Origin: Bacteroidia bacterium | GTDB lineage: Bacteria > Bacteroidota > Bacteroidia > UBA4408 | Direction: 5' to 3' | NCBI GenBank assembly: GCA_014376525.1 | Contig: JACMRI010000121.1 | Span: forward strand, 1 to 46,085 | DNA length: 46,085 nt | In this document: piece after piece, positions 27,897-37,685 of the stretch | How positions within the stretch are numbered: position 1 is the first letter of the stretch | Layout: each line of letters opens with the position of its first letter | Made by a program: the position numbers and the translations under genes | Notes under the pieces: generated by a model | Databases searched by the model: none | Seen by the model: only the letters and a program-made list of their open reading frames with translations | Told to the model about the DNA's origin: nothing

Positions 27897-30257
27897 TTAC
27901 TCCGTACCCAACGAATCTATCAATACTGGAAGTTCGCCAGCTACACTACTTAAACTATCGGTACGTAGGGTATCTGTGCGCTCCCAAGGTGTAGGACAAT
28001 TGTACTTTTTGGTTATTTTGGTAAATGGTTTAGGGAATTTACTTGGTTTAAACGAGCATTTTGGGTCGTTAAAACAATGTTCTACATACTTTGCAAATAT
28101 TGGTAATGCAGTACGTGCTCCTTCGCCCAATGATGATGTTCTAAAATGTATACTACGTTCGCTTGCACCTACCCACACGCCTGTAATGTACTGCGAAGTT
28201 ATACCCATGTACCAACCATCGCTGTGGTTGCTACTTGTACCTGTTTTTCCACCTATTTCGTTACCGTTTTTAAACACATCAAAGGCCCATAATGCTTGCG
28301 ATGTGCCACCAGGTTCTTCAATACCACCACGAAACATGTGCAGCATAAGCCAAGCGGTTTCTTCGCTTAATACTTTTTTGGTTTCAGGCAAAAACTCGTG
28401 TATTAATTCTCCTTTACTATTGTAAATGCGGGTTACAAGCATAGGTTCGGTGTGTATACCTTTATTTAAAAATGTGCCATACGCACCTACCATTTCCCAA
28501 ACGGATACATCATTACTACCCAAACATATGGAAGGCACTGCTTTAAGTTCACTGGTAATGCCACATTTTTGAGCGTATTCTTTTACTTTATCCCAACCTA
28601 ATTTTTCGGTAACTTGTGCTGTTACCGAGTTTACTGATTTGCCCATAGCTCTTCGCAAAGTCATTTCACGACCTGTAAATACCCAATCGCTGTTGTGTGG
28701 ACTCCATGTTTTTTTCTCGCCGTCCTCTACATAATTAATAGTTACGGCCTTATCAACAAATTTGTCGCAGGGGCTATAACCATTGTCAATAGCTGTTAAA
28801 TAAGCAAATGGTTTAAAGGTAGACCCTGCCTGACGGCGCATTTGTTTAACGTGGTCGTATTTAAAGTATTTGTAGTTAATGCCACCCACCCACGCTTTTA
28901 CATAGCCTGTGGTAGGTTCAAAACTCATCATACCAGTATTCAAAAATTTTATGTAATAAATTAACGAATCTATACTGGAAAACGTGGTGTCTTTTTCACC
29001 CTTGTAAGTAAATACTTTCATACGCTTAGGTAGCATTAGCAAAGCTTGTATGGTATCGGCGTTAGTTCCAAATTTTTTTTTAAGCTGCTGATAAGCGGTA
29101 GTACGTTTCACTAATTTCTCAATAAAATTGGGTATCTCCTTATCATTTTCATCACGCCACGGAATTTGATTTTTCCAATGTTGGTCAAATAAACGTTGCA
29201 ATGGACGCATGTGTTCTTGCACCGCCTCTTCGGCATGATGCTGCAAGCGAGAGTCAATGGTAGTGTATATTTTAAGCCCATCAGCATACAAGTCATAATT
29301 ATTTTCTTTACACCATTTTCGCAAATAATTACTTACTGCTACACGCAAATAGTTGCCATTATCATCATTACCATTATCTATTTTTTTGGGGCTTATATTT
29401 AGTTTTAATTGTATTAATGAATCGTATGCACGCTCTTGTATAATATTGTATTTAAACATTTGACCTAGTACTACATTTCGTCTTTGGAGCGATGCTTGTG
29501 GCTTGCGTAGCGGGTTATAGTTGCTTGGTGCTTTAAGCATACCAACTAGTGTAGCTGCTTGGTCTATTTTTAAACTATCGGTTGAGGTATTAAAATACTG
29601 GCGACACGCCACTTTTATACCAAAAGAATTATTACCAAAATCAACCGTATTTAGATACATATTTATGATTTCGTTTTTGCTATACAAGCACTCTATTTTG
29701 ATAGCAGTAACTATTTCTTTAACTTTGTATATAACTGTGCGTATTACAGGCACACGGCCTAGTAGCCCACGTGCGCCCGACTTACGCGTTTTAAATAAAT
29801 TTTTGACCAACTGCTGTGTAATAGTAGAACCGCCTCGATTATCACCTTTAGCAGAATAATAAATAACCGCTAAAGATGCCAATGGGTCTATACCAAAATG
29901 ATTGTAAAACCGCGCGTCTTCAGTGGCTATTAGAGCTTTTATAATAGTGGTATCTATTTTATCAAACCCAACTGGCGAACGATTTTCTTTATAATATTTT
30001 CCTATCAATACGCTATCGGCAGTGTATACCTCGCTGGCTATTGCAAACTCTGGGTTTTTAAGCTTTGATATAGGAATAGATGTACCAAACAATCCTAAAA
30101 AATTAACCTCCAACGCAAGTACAAAAAGCATGGCAAATTCAAACAACAATTTCACAGCTAATACTTTTTTTGCGCGTGCATTTAAGCCTATATAAGGTGT
30201 ATTGTATTGCGTAAAAAAATAAATAAATTGTTCTTTTATACGTTCGGCTATTGGCAT
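27897..30257 (-). CDS. mrcA: Penicillin-binding protein 1A (transglycosylase/transpeptidase)
   Basis: GT51 'ATEDARFYNHFGIDPLASL' and 'RGGSTITQQLVKN'; transpeptidase 'AGSTFKPFAYLTAI', 'KSVNSVTAQV', 'GGKTGTSSNHSDGWYMG'. Confidence 0.94.
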   Translation of the reverse strand: MPIAERIKEQFIYFFTQYNTPYIGLNARAKKVLAVKLLFEFAMLFVLALEVNFLGLFGTSIPISKLKNPEFAIASEVYTADSVLIGKYYKENRSPVGFDKIDTTIIKALIATEDARFYNHFGIDPLASLAVIYYSAKGDNRGGSTITQQLVKNLFKTRKSGARGLLGRVPVIRTVIYKVKEIVTAIKIECLYSKNEIINMYLNTVDFGNNSFGIKVACRQYFNTSTDSLKIDQAATLVGMLKAPSNYNPLRKPQASLQRRNVVLGQMFKYNIIQERAYDSLIQLKLNISPKKIDNGNDDNGNYLRVAVSNYLRKWCKENNYDLYADGLKIYTTIDSRLQHHAEEAVQEHMRPLQRLFDQHWKNQIPWRDENDKEIPNFIEKLVKRTTAYQQLKKKFGTNADTIQALLMLPKRMKVFTYKGEKDTTFSSIDSLIYYIKFLNTGMMSFEPTTGYVKAWVGGINYKYFKYDHVKQMRRQAGSTFKPFAYLTAIDNGYSPCDKFVDKAVTINYVEDGEKKTWSPHNSDWVFTGREMTLRRAMGKSVNSVTAQVTEKLGWDKVKEYAQKCGITSELKAVPSICLGSNDVSVWEMVGAYGTFLNKGIHTEPMLVTRIYNSKGELIHEFLPETKKVLSEETAWLMLHMFRGGIEEPGGTSQALWAFDVFKNGNEIGGKTGTSSNHSDGWYMGITSQYITGVWVGASERSIHFRTSSLGEGARTALPIFAKYVEHCFNDPKCSFKPSKFPKPFTKITKKYNCPTPWERTDTLRTDSLSSVAGELPVLIDSLGTE

Positions 30258-30443
30258 ATATGATGGTTTTTTTTTTATTAGTATAAAGAAACAAAAATAG
30301 TTGAATGCAAATATTAGGGTGCTATTTTTTTATACTCTTTTTTTTGTGTGAAAATTTTGGTTTCAATTATTTAAAACTGGTTAACAGCTACAAACAATAA
30401 ATATACGTAAATTAGCACCGCATTAAAATTAAAACAAACAAGT

Positions 30444-30935
30444 ATGAATATTTCGTTAGTGGTAGCATTTGACAACAACTTTGCAATAGGCAATAACAAC
30501 GATTTGTTATGGCATTTACCCAACGATTTGAAACATTTTAAAGCATTAACCACAGGGAAAACAATAGTTATGGGACGCAACACCTATGAAAGCATAGGCA
30601 AGCCATTACCCAACAGAACCAATATAATTATAAGCCGCAACACTAATTATGAAGCAAAGGGTTGTATAGTTGTAAACAGTTTGGATGCCGCAATTGCTTA
30701 CAGCAAAACCATGAATGTGGATGAACTAATGATAATAGGAGGAGGACAATTATACATGCAAAGTTTTAACCTATGTACAACATTGTATGTAACCCACGTT
30801 AATTGTGCAACTGTGGCTGATGTGCATTTTCCGATTATTGATTATTCGCAATGGAATATAGTTAGTTCTGACGCACATGAGGTTGATGAAAAGCACAAAT
30901 ACAATTATACATTTGTTACTTATACCAAAAAATAA
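30444..30935 (+). CDS. folA: Dihydrofolate reductase
   Basis: 'ISLVVAFDNNFAIGNNNDLLWHLPNDLKHFKALTTGKTIVMGRNTYESIGKPLPNRTNIIISR', 'ELMIIGGGQLYMQ'. Confidence 0.95.
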   Translation: MNISLVVAFDNNFAIGNNNDLLWHLPNDLKHFKALTTGKTIVMGRNTYESIGKPLPNRTNIIISRNTNYEAKGCIVVNSLDAAIAYSKTMNVDELMIIGGGQLYMQSFNLCTTLYVTHVNCATVADVHFPIIDYSQWNIVSSDAHEVDEKHKYNYTFVTYTKK

Positions 30936-30962
30936 TTCTACACTTAAAAAAACACATACGCT

Positions 30963-33900
30963 TTGAAATTATTCAAAAAAACATTCGTACTACTGTTAGT
31001 ATTTACCTATACATTAACCTTTGCAGATATTGCCAACATTAGGTTTGATAACATAGGTATATCGCAAGGCTTATCGCAAAGCACTATAAACTGTGTAATA
31101 CAAGACCAGTTTGGTTACATGTGGTTTGGCACGCAAGATGGGCTTAACCGATACGATGGTTATACGTTTAAAATATTTAAAGCAGGAAACAAACAAACCA
31201 ATGGTTTAGCATCAAGCTACATTAATGCTTTATATGAAGATAAGCAAGGCAACATTTGGATAGGAACAGAAAACGGATTGAGTATTTATAATAGAAAAGA
31301 AAATAAATTTCAATCGTTTTTAAATGACTCTAAAAACCCACAAAGTATAAGCGGAAATTTCATAACAAAAATATATGCAGATAGCTGGAACACATTGTGG
31401 ATAGCTACTGCTAACGGTTTAAATAAAGTTATTGTGGATACTACCACTGATAATAAAAAAATAAAATTTCAAGTATTTAAACACAGCCCAACAGCCAATT
31501 CTATAAGCGAAAATACGGTAAATGATATAGTAGAAGATAAAACAAATAATTTGTGGTTAGCTACATCAAACAGTTGTATAAATAGATACAATAGAGAGAA
31601 AAACGAATTTGTACAATACCCCATAAATAATACCTATAACTACAGTTGTAAAACGGTGTATGTAGATGAGCAAAATGTACTTTGGGCAGTAACATCATTG
31701 GGTTTATACTATTATAACAGGGCCGAAAAAAACTTTGAACCTATTGTATATGGTAGTTCTAGCATAGCCAACAAACTAAAAGAAGTAGGAATAACAGATA
31801 TAAAACAAATAGAAAAAAATAAGTATTGGATAGCCACTACCAACAATGGATTATACCAATGGAACAATGCCACGCATACTTTGCAACACTACATGCAAAA
31901 CACCCTCTCGGCAGGCAGCCTTACCGACAATAGAGTTACGGCAATACTCAAAGATAATGCTGGCGTATACTGGCTGGGTACTAGCAACGGAATAAGTAAA
32001 TTTGACCCTAAAAAACAATATTTTAATGGATACAACTCTCTAGCTGATTTATCTAATGATAAAATATCTAACAATATATGGAGCGTATTAGCTAACAATA
32101 ATAATCTGTATATAGGCGCTGATGATGGTGTGTACGTTCACAGTAACGAAACAAATACTACTAAATTATTAGCTATAAAATTTCCTTATAAAGGGGCTAA
32201 TTTAACTTACACTATAAAACAATTAAACGCTACGGAGCTTGTTTTTGCTGGCAGTTATGGTGTGGTTATATACAATACGTTAACTTATACATACCGTACA
32301 GTAAGTAAATTAATAAACAAAAAAACTAAAGTAAGTAACTTATACATATATGATGTAATACCTGTAAACGCTAGTGAATTATTGGTTACTACTAATAGTG
32401 GTTTATACTTACTAAACATAAATTTAGCACAAGAACCCCAATTATTATCAAGTATTGAGACTAATAGTAACAATAGCTATAATAGAATAACACGCTCAAG
32501 AACACCTAACCAGTATTGGGTAGCCACTAATAATGCTGGCATATTAAGAGTAGTAAAAAACGGAAATAAATATAGCGTTACACCTCTCTCGTTTCCTAAT
32601 AATAAATTAGCTTTTTTGAAAAAAAATTCGGTAATGCATATTTTTGAAAAAGAAAAAAACATGCTATGGATTGCCACTTTTGGAGGAGGTTTGGTGCATT
32701 TAGATATAAATAAAAATACGATAGAAATATTTGACGAAACACAAGGCTTAAGTAATAATTCTATATACGGAATAGTGCCCGATGATAAGAACAATTTGTG
32801 GTTAAGTACTAATAATGGCATATCGTGCTTTAACACTTTAACAAAAGCATTTGCTACGTTTCATGAAAGCGACGGCTTGCCTAGTAACGAATTTAACTTA
32901 GGGGCATTTGCTACAAGCCCCGATTGTAAAATTATATATTTTGGTAGTATAAACGGACTTACAAGTTTTAACCCATCAAACATAAAAATTAATACCATTG
33001 CTCCAAAGGTTATTATTAGTGCGGTAATGTTGGCTAATAAATCTTTGGAAGTAAATGAAAAAGGACCATTAAAAACTGATTTGGCATTTGCACAAAATAT
33101 AGATTTAAGCTACAAAGACAACCTCATTACCATTGAGTTTGCAGCGTTACATTACAGTAATTCTAACAAAAATGAATACGCATATATGCTTGAAGGACTA
33201 GATGAAGACTGGAACTACATTGGCAACCGTCGCATAGCTATATACAACAAATTAAAACCTGGTGTATATTTATTTAAAGTAAAAGCAAGCAATAGTGATG
33301 GCGTATGGAGCAAAACTCCTACAACGATACGAATAAGCATTACTCCGCCATTTTGGGGTACCTGGTGGTTTCGTATTTTATTGTTTATAACATTAGCTTT
33401 GATAGGCTATTTATACTACCGCCGTAGGTTAGTAGCTATTATTAATTACCGCATTAAACTTGAACAAAAAGTACAAGCACGCACCAGCGAAATTCAAGAA
33501 AAAAACATACTCCTTGAGCAACAATCTATAGAACTTGCGGTAGAAAAAGAAAAATCGGAAAAACTTCTCCTCAATATTCTACCACAAGAAACGGTGGACG
33601 AACTTAAAAATAAAGGTAAGGCATCAGCCCGTCACTACCGCTCGGCATCAGTTATGTTTACTGATTTTAAAGGCTTTACCACTATAGCAGAGTCTTTGCG
33701 ACCGCAAGATTTAGTGCGAGAACTGGATTCCTATTTTATAAAATTTGATGAGATTATAGAACGCCATCAAATAGAAAAAATAAAAACAATAGGCGATGCT
33801 TATATGTGCGTAGGAGGTGTGCCTGTGCGCAACAAAACTAATCCTATTGATATAGTGCTTGCGGGCTTAGAAATACAACGCTACATGCACGAGCTAAAGT

Positions 33901-34853
33901 TACAAAAGCAAACTGCTGGCAAGCCCCACTGGGACTTGCGTGTAGGCATACATACTGGCGAAATAATAGCAGGTGTAGTAGGTATAAAACGTTTTGCATA
34001 TGATGTATGGGGCGATACAGTAAACGTGGCACAACGTATTGAAACAGCCTGTGAAATAGGTAAAGTAAACGTATCTGGAACTACGCACGAAGTAATAAAA
34101 GAATTTTTCGATTTTGATTACCGAGGTAAGGTAATGGCAAAAAACAAAGGTATGGTAGATATGTACTATGTACTGGGCATTAAGTCCGAACTAAGCTTGG
34201 ACGGATTAGGAATAACGCCCAACCCTGCTTTTGTGGATAGACAAGAACATTTATTATATAGTAAAATTAATTACCGTAAAGCAGAGCAATACGTTATAAA
34301 ACTATTGGAAGACAAATTACCTACAAACCTGTACTACCATGGCATACACCATACACTGGAAGTGTGTGCTGCTGCCGAGCGTATAGCAATAGCCGAGGGT
34401 ATTGTAAGCGAAGATGTACACTTACTAAAAACAGCTGCCCTATTACACGATGCTGGTTTTACTCAACAATACGAAAAAAACGAGCCTATAGGCTGCGAAT
34501 TAAGCCGAGATATACTACCACAATTTGGCTACAGTAGCAAACAAATAGAAACAGTAATAGATCTAATTATGGCTACGCAAATACCACATAAGCCACAAAA
34601 CTTAATGGAACAAATAATGTGCGACGCAGACTTAGATTATTTGGGTACAGAAACTTTTAATGAAACTTCCAATAATCTCAAACGAGAGTTGATGGCATAC
34701 GATAAAATAAAAACTGATAAAGAGTGGGACACAATACAGGTGCATTTCTTAACAGCACATTATTTTTTTACGGATACTTCTAAACAATATCGTGTACCAC
34801 TAAAACAAATACACTTAGAAATTGTGAAGCAACGTTTAGCTAATTACATTTAA
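30963..34853 (+). CDS. Hybrid sensor: Reg_prop beta-propeller + Y_Y_Y + TM + coiled coil + class III adenylate cyclase + HD phosphohydrolase (TTG start)
   Basis: Signal peptide; repeats 'GYMWFGTQDGLNRYDG', 'GNIWIGTENGLSIYN', 'NLWLSTNNGISCFN'; 'YAYMLEGLDEDWNYIGNRRIAIYNKLKPGVYLFKVKASN'; TM 'WWFRILLFITLALIGYLYY'; cyclase 'SVMFTDFKGFTTIAESL', 'IKTIGDAYMCVGG', 'VGIHTGEIIAGVVG', 'YDVWGDTVNVAQRIE'; HD 'YHGIHHTLEV...AALLHDAGF...IMCDADLDYLG'. Confidence 0.93.
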   Translation: MKLFKKTFVLLLVFTYTLTFADIANIRFDNIGISQGLSQSTINCVIQDQFGYMWFGTQDGLNRYDGYTFKIFKAGNKQTNGLASSYINALYEDKQGNIWIGTENGLSIYNRKENKFQSFLNDSKNPQSISGNFITKIYADSWNTLWIATANGLNKVIVDTTTDNKKIKFQVFKHSPTANSISENTVNDIVEDKTNNLWLATSNSCINRYNREKNEFVQYPINNTYNYSCKTVYVDEQNVLWAVTSLGLYYYNRAEKNFEPIVYGSSSIANKLKEVGITDIKQIEKNKYWIATTNNGLYQWNNATHTLQHYMQNTLSAGSLTDNRVTAILKDNAGVYWLGTSNGISKFDPKKQYFNGYNSLADLSNDKISNNIWSVLANNNNLYIGADDGVYVHSNETNTTKLLAIKFPYKGANLTYTIKQLNATELVFAGSYGVVIYNTLTYTYRTVSKLINKKTKVSNLYIYDVIPVNASELLVTTNSGLYLLNINLAQEPQLLSSIETNSNNSYNRITRSRTPNQYWVATNNAGILRVVKNGNKYSVTPLSFPNNKLAFLKKNSVMHIFEKEKNMLWIATFGGGLVHLDINKNTIEIFDETQGLSNNSIYGIVPDDKNNLWLSTNNGISCFNTLTKAFATFHESDGLPSNEFNLGAFATSPDCKIIYFGSINGLTSFNPSNIKINTIAPKVIISAVMLANKSLEVNEKGPLKTDLAFAQNIDLSYKDNLITIEFAALHYSNSNKNEYAYMLEGLDEDWNYIGNRRIAIYNKLKPGVYLFKVKASNSDGVWSKTPTTIRISITPPFWGTWWFRILLFITLALIGYLYYRRRLVAIINYRIKLEQKVQARTSEIQEKNILLEQQSIELAVEKEKSEKLLLNILPQETVDELKNKGKASARHYRSASVMFTDFKGFTTIAESLRPQDLVRELDSYFIKFDEIIERHQIEKIKTIGDAYMCVGGVPVRNKTNPIDIVLAGLEIQRYMHELKLQKQTAGKPHWDLRVGIHTGEIIAGVVGIKRFAYDVWGDTVNVAQRIETACEIGKVNVSGTTHEVIKEFFDFDYRGKVMAKNKGMVDMYYVLGIKSELSLDGLGITPNPAFVDRQEHLLYSKINYRKAEQYVIKLLEDKLPTNLYYHGIHHTLEVCAAAERIAIAEGIVSEDVHLLKTAALLHDAGFTQQYEKNEPIGCELSRDILPQFGYSSKQIETVIDLIMATQIPHKPQNLMEQIMCDADLDYLGTETFNETSNNLKRELMAYDKIKTDKEWDTIQVHFLTAHYFFTDTSKQYRVPLKQIHLEIVKQRLANYI

Positions 34854-34927
34854 AAAAAAAATTGAAATAAAACTTACACACGGCATCTACTTTTTTACAA
34901 TATTAAGCTACCTAAGTGTAAATATAT

Positions 34928-36199
34928 TTACTCCACATTACCGCAAACCACAGTGGTCATATTATTAAAATACTGTTGCGATAATGTTTGTATTTGTTGC
35001 GATGTTATGTTGTGCAGCGTATCAAAATAATTATCGTAAAACGAGTAATCTAAATTCCAATCCACTAACGAGTTAAATTTATCTGCTTGCGCAAAAGCCC
35101 CGTCGGCACTACGTAAGAACGTACCCAACATATAATTGCGTACCGACGCCAATTCACTTTCGGTAACTAATTCATTTTGCATACGTGTTATTTCTACATC
35201 AATTTCGTGGAGAGTATTTTGCGTTACATCTGTACCTACTTCAGTACCTATAACCATAAAGCCCGACTGTTGTAACGATGCTAAACTAGCGCCAATACCG
35301 TAGGTGTAACCTTTTTCTTCTCTAATATTTTTCATTAACCGCGAACCAAAATATCCGCCCAAAATCATAGTAGCAACAGATAGTGGTAAGTAATCGTTAT
35401 GGGTTTTGTTAAACATTAATTTGCCCACACGCACTGCGCTTTGTATGGCATTGGGCATATGGTGGCGTATTGTGTTTTGTGGCGTATGTGTAAATGTAAG
35501 CTGTGGCAGGGCTGTAACTGTTGTGCCAAATTGTAATTGTGTTTGTACTAATTTTATCTCCACATCACTTACATCACCTGCTATCATTAGTCGTATAGGT
35601 TTTGCATTTTTATAATAGGTAGTATAAAACTCTTTTACATCGTGTTGTGTTACGTTGCTATAATCGCTTGCACCATTTACATACATACCGTATTGGTGGG
35701 TATCTCCAAACAAATTAGCCGAAAACAAATTGCGACATACCGCATCGGTTTTTGTAGCATTTACGGCTAAGCGCTGTTGTTGTGTGGTTTGATATATTGT
35801 TAATTCTTTTTGTGGAAACGCGGCTTCATTTATAATTTCATTGATGATAGGAAGTACGTTTGCCAAATGTTTATTAAGGCAAAATAGTGCAATGGTAGCG
35901 TTATCTCGGTTACATTCGGTTTCTAAAAATGCACCATAAAAATCTAAGGTATTGGCAATATCTTGTGCGCTACGTTTACTTGTACCCTCGCGCAACATAC
36001 TGGCTACGGTACTTGCTAATGTTTTTTTGTTTTGACATATACTGCCTGCATTATATACAATTTCTATACGAGTAAGTGGCTGCGAGCCAGCATTAATAAC
36101 ATACAGAGGAATATCGTTGTGGAGTACTATTAACTGAGGTTGTAATAATACAGGCTTATTGGCTAATGTAATGGGTGGTGCAATTGTTCTGTTGAGCAT
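34928..36199 (-). CDS. M16 (insulinase-like) family protein, apparently non-catalytic
   Basis: M16 fold motifs 'IEIVYNAGSICQNKKTLASTVASMLREGTSKRSAQDIANTLDFYGAFLET' and 'GGYFGSRLMKNIREEKGYTYGIGASL'; HxxEH position reads TVAS. Confidence 0.88.
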   Translation of the reverse strand: MLNRTIAPPITLANKPVLLQPQLIVLHNDIPLYVINAGSQPLTRIEIVYNAGSICQNKKTLASTVASMLREGTSKRSAQDIANTLDFYGAFLETECNRDNATIALFCLNKHLANVLPIINEIINEAAFPQKELTIYQTTQQQRLAVNATKTDAVCRNLFSANLFGDTHQYGMYVNGASDYSNVTQHDVKEFYTTYYKNAKPIRLMIAGDVSDVEIKLVQTQLQFGTTVTALPQLTFTHTPQNTIRHHMPNAIQSAVRVGKLMFNKTHNDYLPLSVATMILGGYFGSRLMKNIREEKGYTYGIGASLASLQQSGFMVIGTEVGTDVTQNTLHEIDVEITRMQNELVTESELASVRNYMLGTFLRSADGAFAQADKFNSLVDWNLDYSFYDNYFDTLHNITSQQIQTLSQQYFNNMTTVVCGNVE

Positions 36200-36323
36200 T
36201 TTTATTTATGTTTAAAATTTATTTTAATTTTAATTATTGTTTCTAAATTTAGATATTATTAGGGATGAAGATTGGGAATACATTTATCAACTATACAATA
36301 CATATTATTCGTAATTATTAGTT

Positions 36324-37043
36324 TTATAATCCCAACACATCGTTCATAGTAAATACTCCTTTTTTGCCAACAAGCCATTCGGCGGCTATTACAGCACCTT
36401 GTGCAAATCCTTGGCGTGTATGTGCATCGTGGCTTATGGTTATGTTATCAATAGGGCTGTTGTAGGTTATACTATGAAACCCAACTACATCAGGCTTACG
36501 CAGGGCTTCAATAGGTATTTGAGTGTTGCTATTTTTATTTTCTAACAAAACCCAATCGTTATAATTATTGTTGTTTTTTAAAATATCATTGGCTAACGAT
36601 ATGCCTGTACCGCTTGGTGCGTCTAGCTTTTGTAAGTGGTGTACCTCTTGCATACTTATGTTGTACGAGGGGTAAGGCTGCATTAGCTGCGCTAATTTTT
36701 TATTTATAGCAAAAAATACATTTACGCCAATACTAAAATTACTAGCATGTAATAACGCTTGTTGCTGTTGGTTGCATTGGTCTGTAATGGTTGCTAATTC
36801 ATTGTTCCAGCCTGTTGTACCTACTACCACAGGAATGTTTTTGGCAAAGCACGTATGTATATTATGTACTACAGATGTTGGCGTACTAAAATCTATAGCA
36901 ACATCAGCAGTAGTAAATGCTTCAGTTTCCATCATCGAGAGTTTATTAGTACTTACCGTGCAAGCTATGGTATGCCCACGTTCTAAGGCAATGGCTTCAA
37001 TCATTTTGCCCATTTTTCCGTAACCCAATAATACTATCTTCAT
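36324..37043 (-). CDS. dapB: 4-hydroxy-tetrahydrodipicolinate reductase
   Basis: 'MKIVLLGYGKMGKMIEAIA', 'VVVGTTGWNNEL', 'ASNFSIGVNVFFAINKKLAQLM', 'EVHHLQKLDAPSGTGISLA', 'SHDAHTRQGFAQGAVIAAEWL'. Confidence 0.94.
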   Translation of the reverse strand: MKIVLLGYGKMGKMIEAIALERGHTIACTVSTNKLSMMETEAFTTADVAIDFSTPTSVVHNIHTCFAKNIPVVVGTTGWNNELATITDQCNQQQQALLHASNFSIGVNVFFAINKKLAQLMQPYPSYNISMQEVHHLQKLDAPSGTGISLANDILKNNNNYNDWVLLENKNSNTQIPIEALRKPDVVGFHSITYNSPIDNITISHDAHTRQGFAQGAVIAAEWLVGKKGVFTMNDVLGL

Positions 37044-37045
37044 CC

Positions 37046-37678
37046 TTACTTCCGTTGTTTACTATGTACATTTATATTTACCGTTAACCCTACATTTGCT
37101 TTCATAGCAAGGCTATTATTTACCCCAAAATTATAGTAGGGTTGTACGTTTGGTTTTATTTGCATCGATAAATTATCACTCACATCAAAGTACGCCAAAT
37201 GTGCGTCTACAAGGGCATCTACTATGGTTGCCATATATACTACTACACCTACTAGCATAAAAATATCTCTACGGTTATGAAATTTTTCTTGCTCAGTAAA
37301 CAAGCGTTGCGAGTTATATACAACACCATCTTTAAATGTTTCGTTACCCGCAACACTATCTATAGCTGTAAGGTAGCCTATTTTGTATTTTTTATAATTA
37401 ACACCACTACTTATGGCCAAGTAACTGAGCGTACCTAATGCACCATAAACTATGGGTAGTTTCCAATATTTACGGTTATATAATTGTCCGCCACCTGGTA
37501 GTATGGCAAATGTTGCGGCTTTGCGTGGGCAAGGATATCCGCACTTTGCGGTATCTTTTTTGGGAGCAAAAACACTATCTCCCTCAGTAATTATAGTTTG
37601 GCTATACGTAGTTATGGGCAAGCTCGCAAGGAGTGTTGCCCATATACATACAATTAAAAACATGTTTTTAAAACCCAC
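37046..37678 (-). CDS. DUF5683-like membrane protein
   Basis: 'RKAATFAILPGGGQLYNRKYWKLPIVYGALGTLSYLAISSGVNYKKYK'; sits between parB and dapB. Confidence 0.75.
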   Translation of the reverse strand: MGFKNMFLIVCIWATLLASLPITTYSQTIITEGDSVFAPKKDTAKCGYPCPRKAATFAILPGGGQLYNRKYWKLPIVYGALGTLSYLAISSGVNYKKYKIGYLTAIDSVAGNETFKDGVVYNSQRLFTEQEKFHNRRDIFMLVGVVVYMATIVDALVDAHLAYFDVSDNLSMQIKPNVQPYYNFGVNNSLAMKANVGLTVNINVHSKQRK

Positions 37679-37685
37679 TACTAAA

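Noticed and set aside
30444-30935. DHFR as an acquired trimethoprim-resistance gene
   Set aside because: Composition and context look chromosomal and there is no integron or cassette structure.
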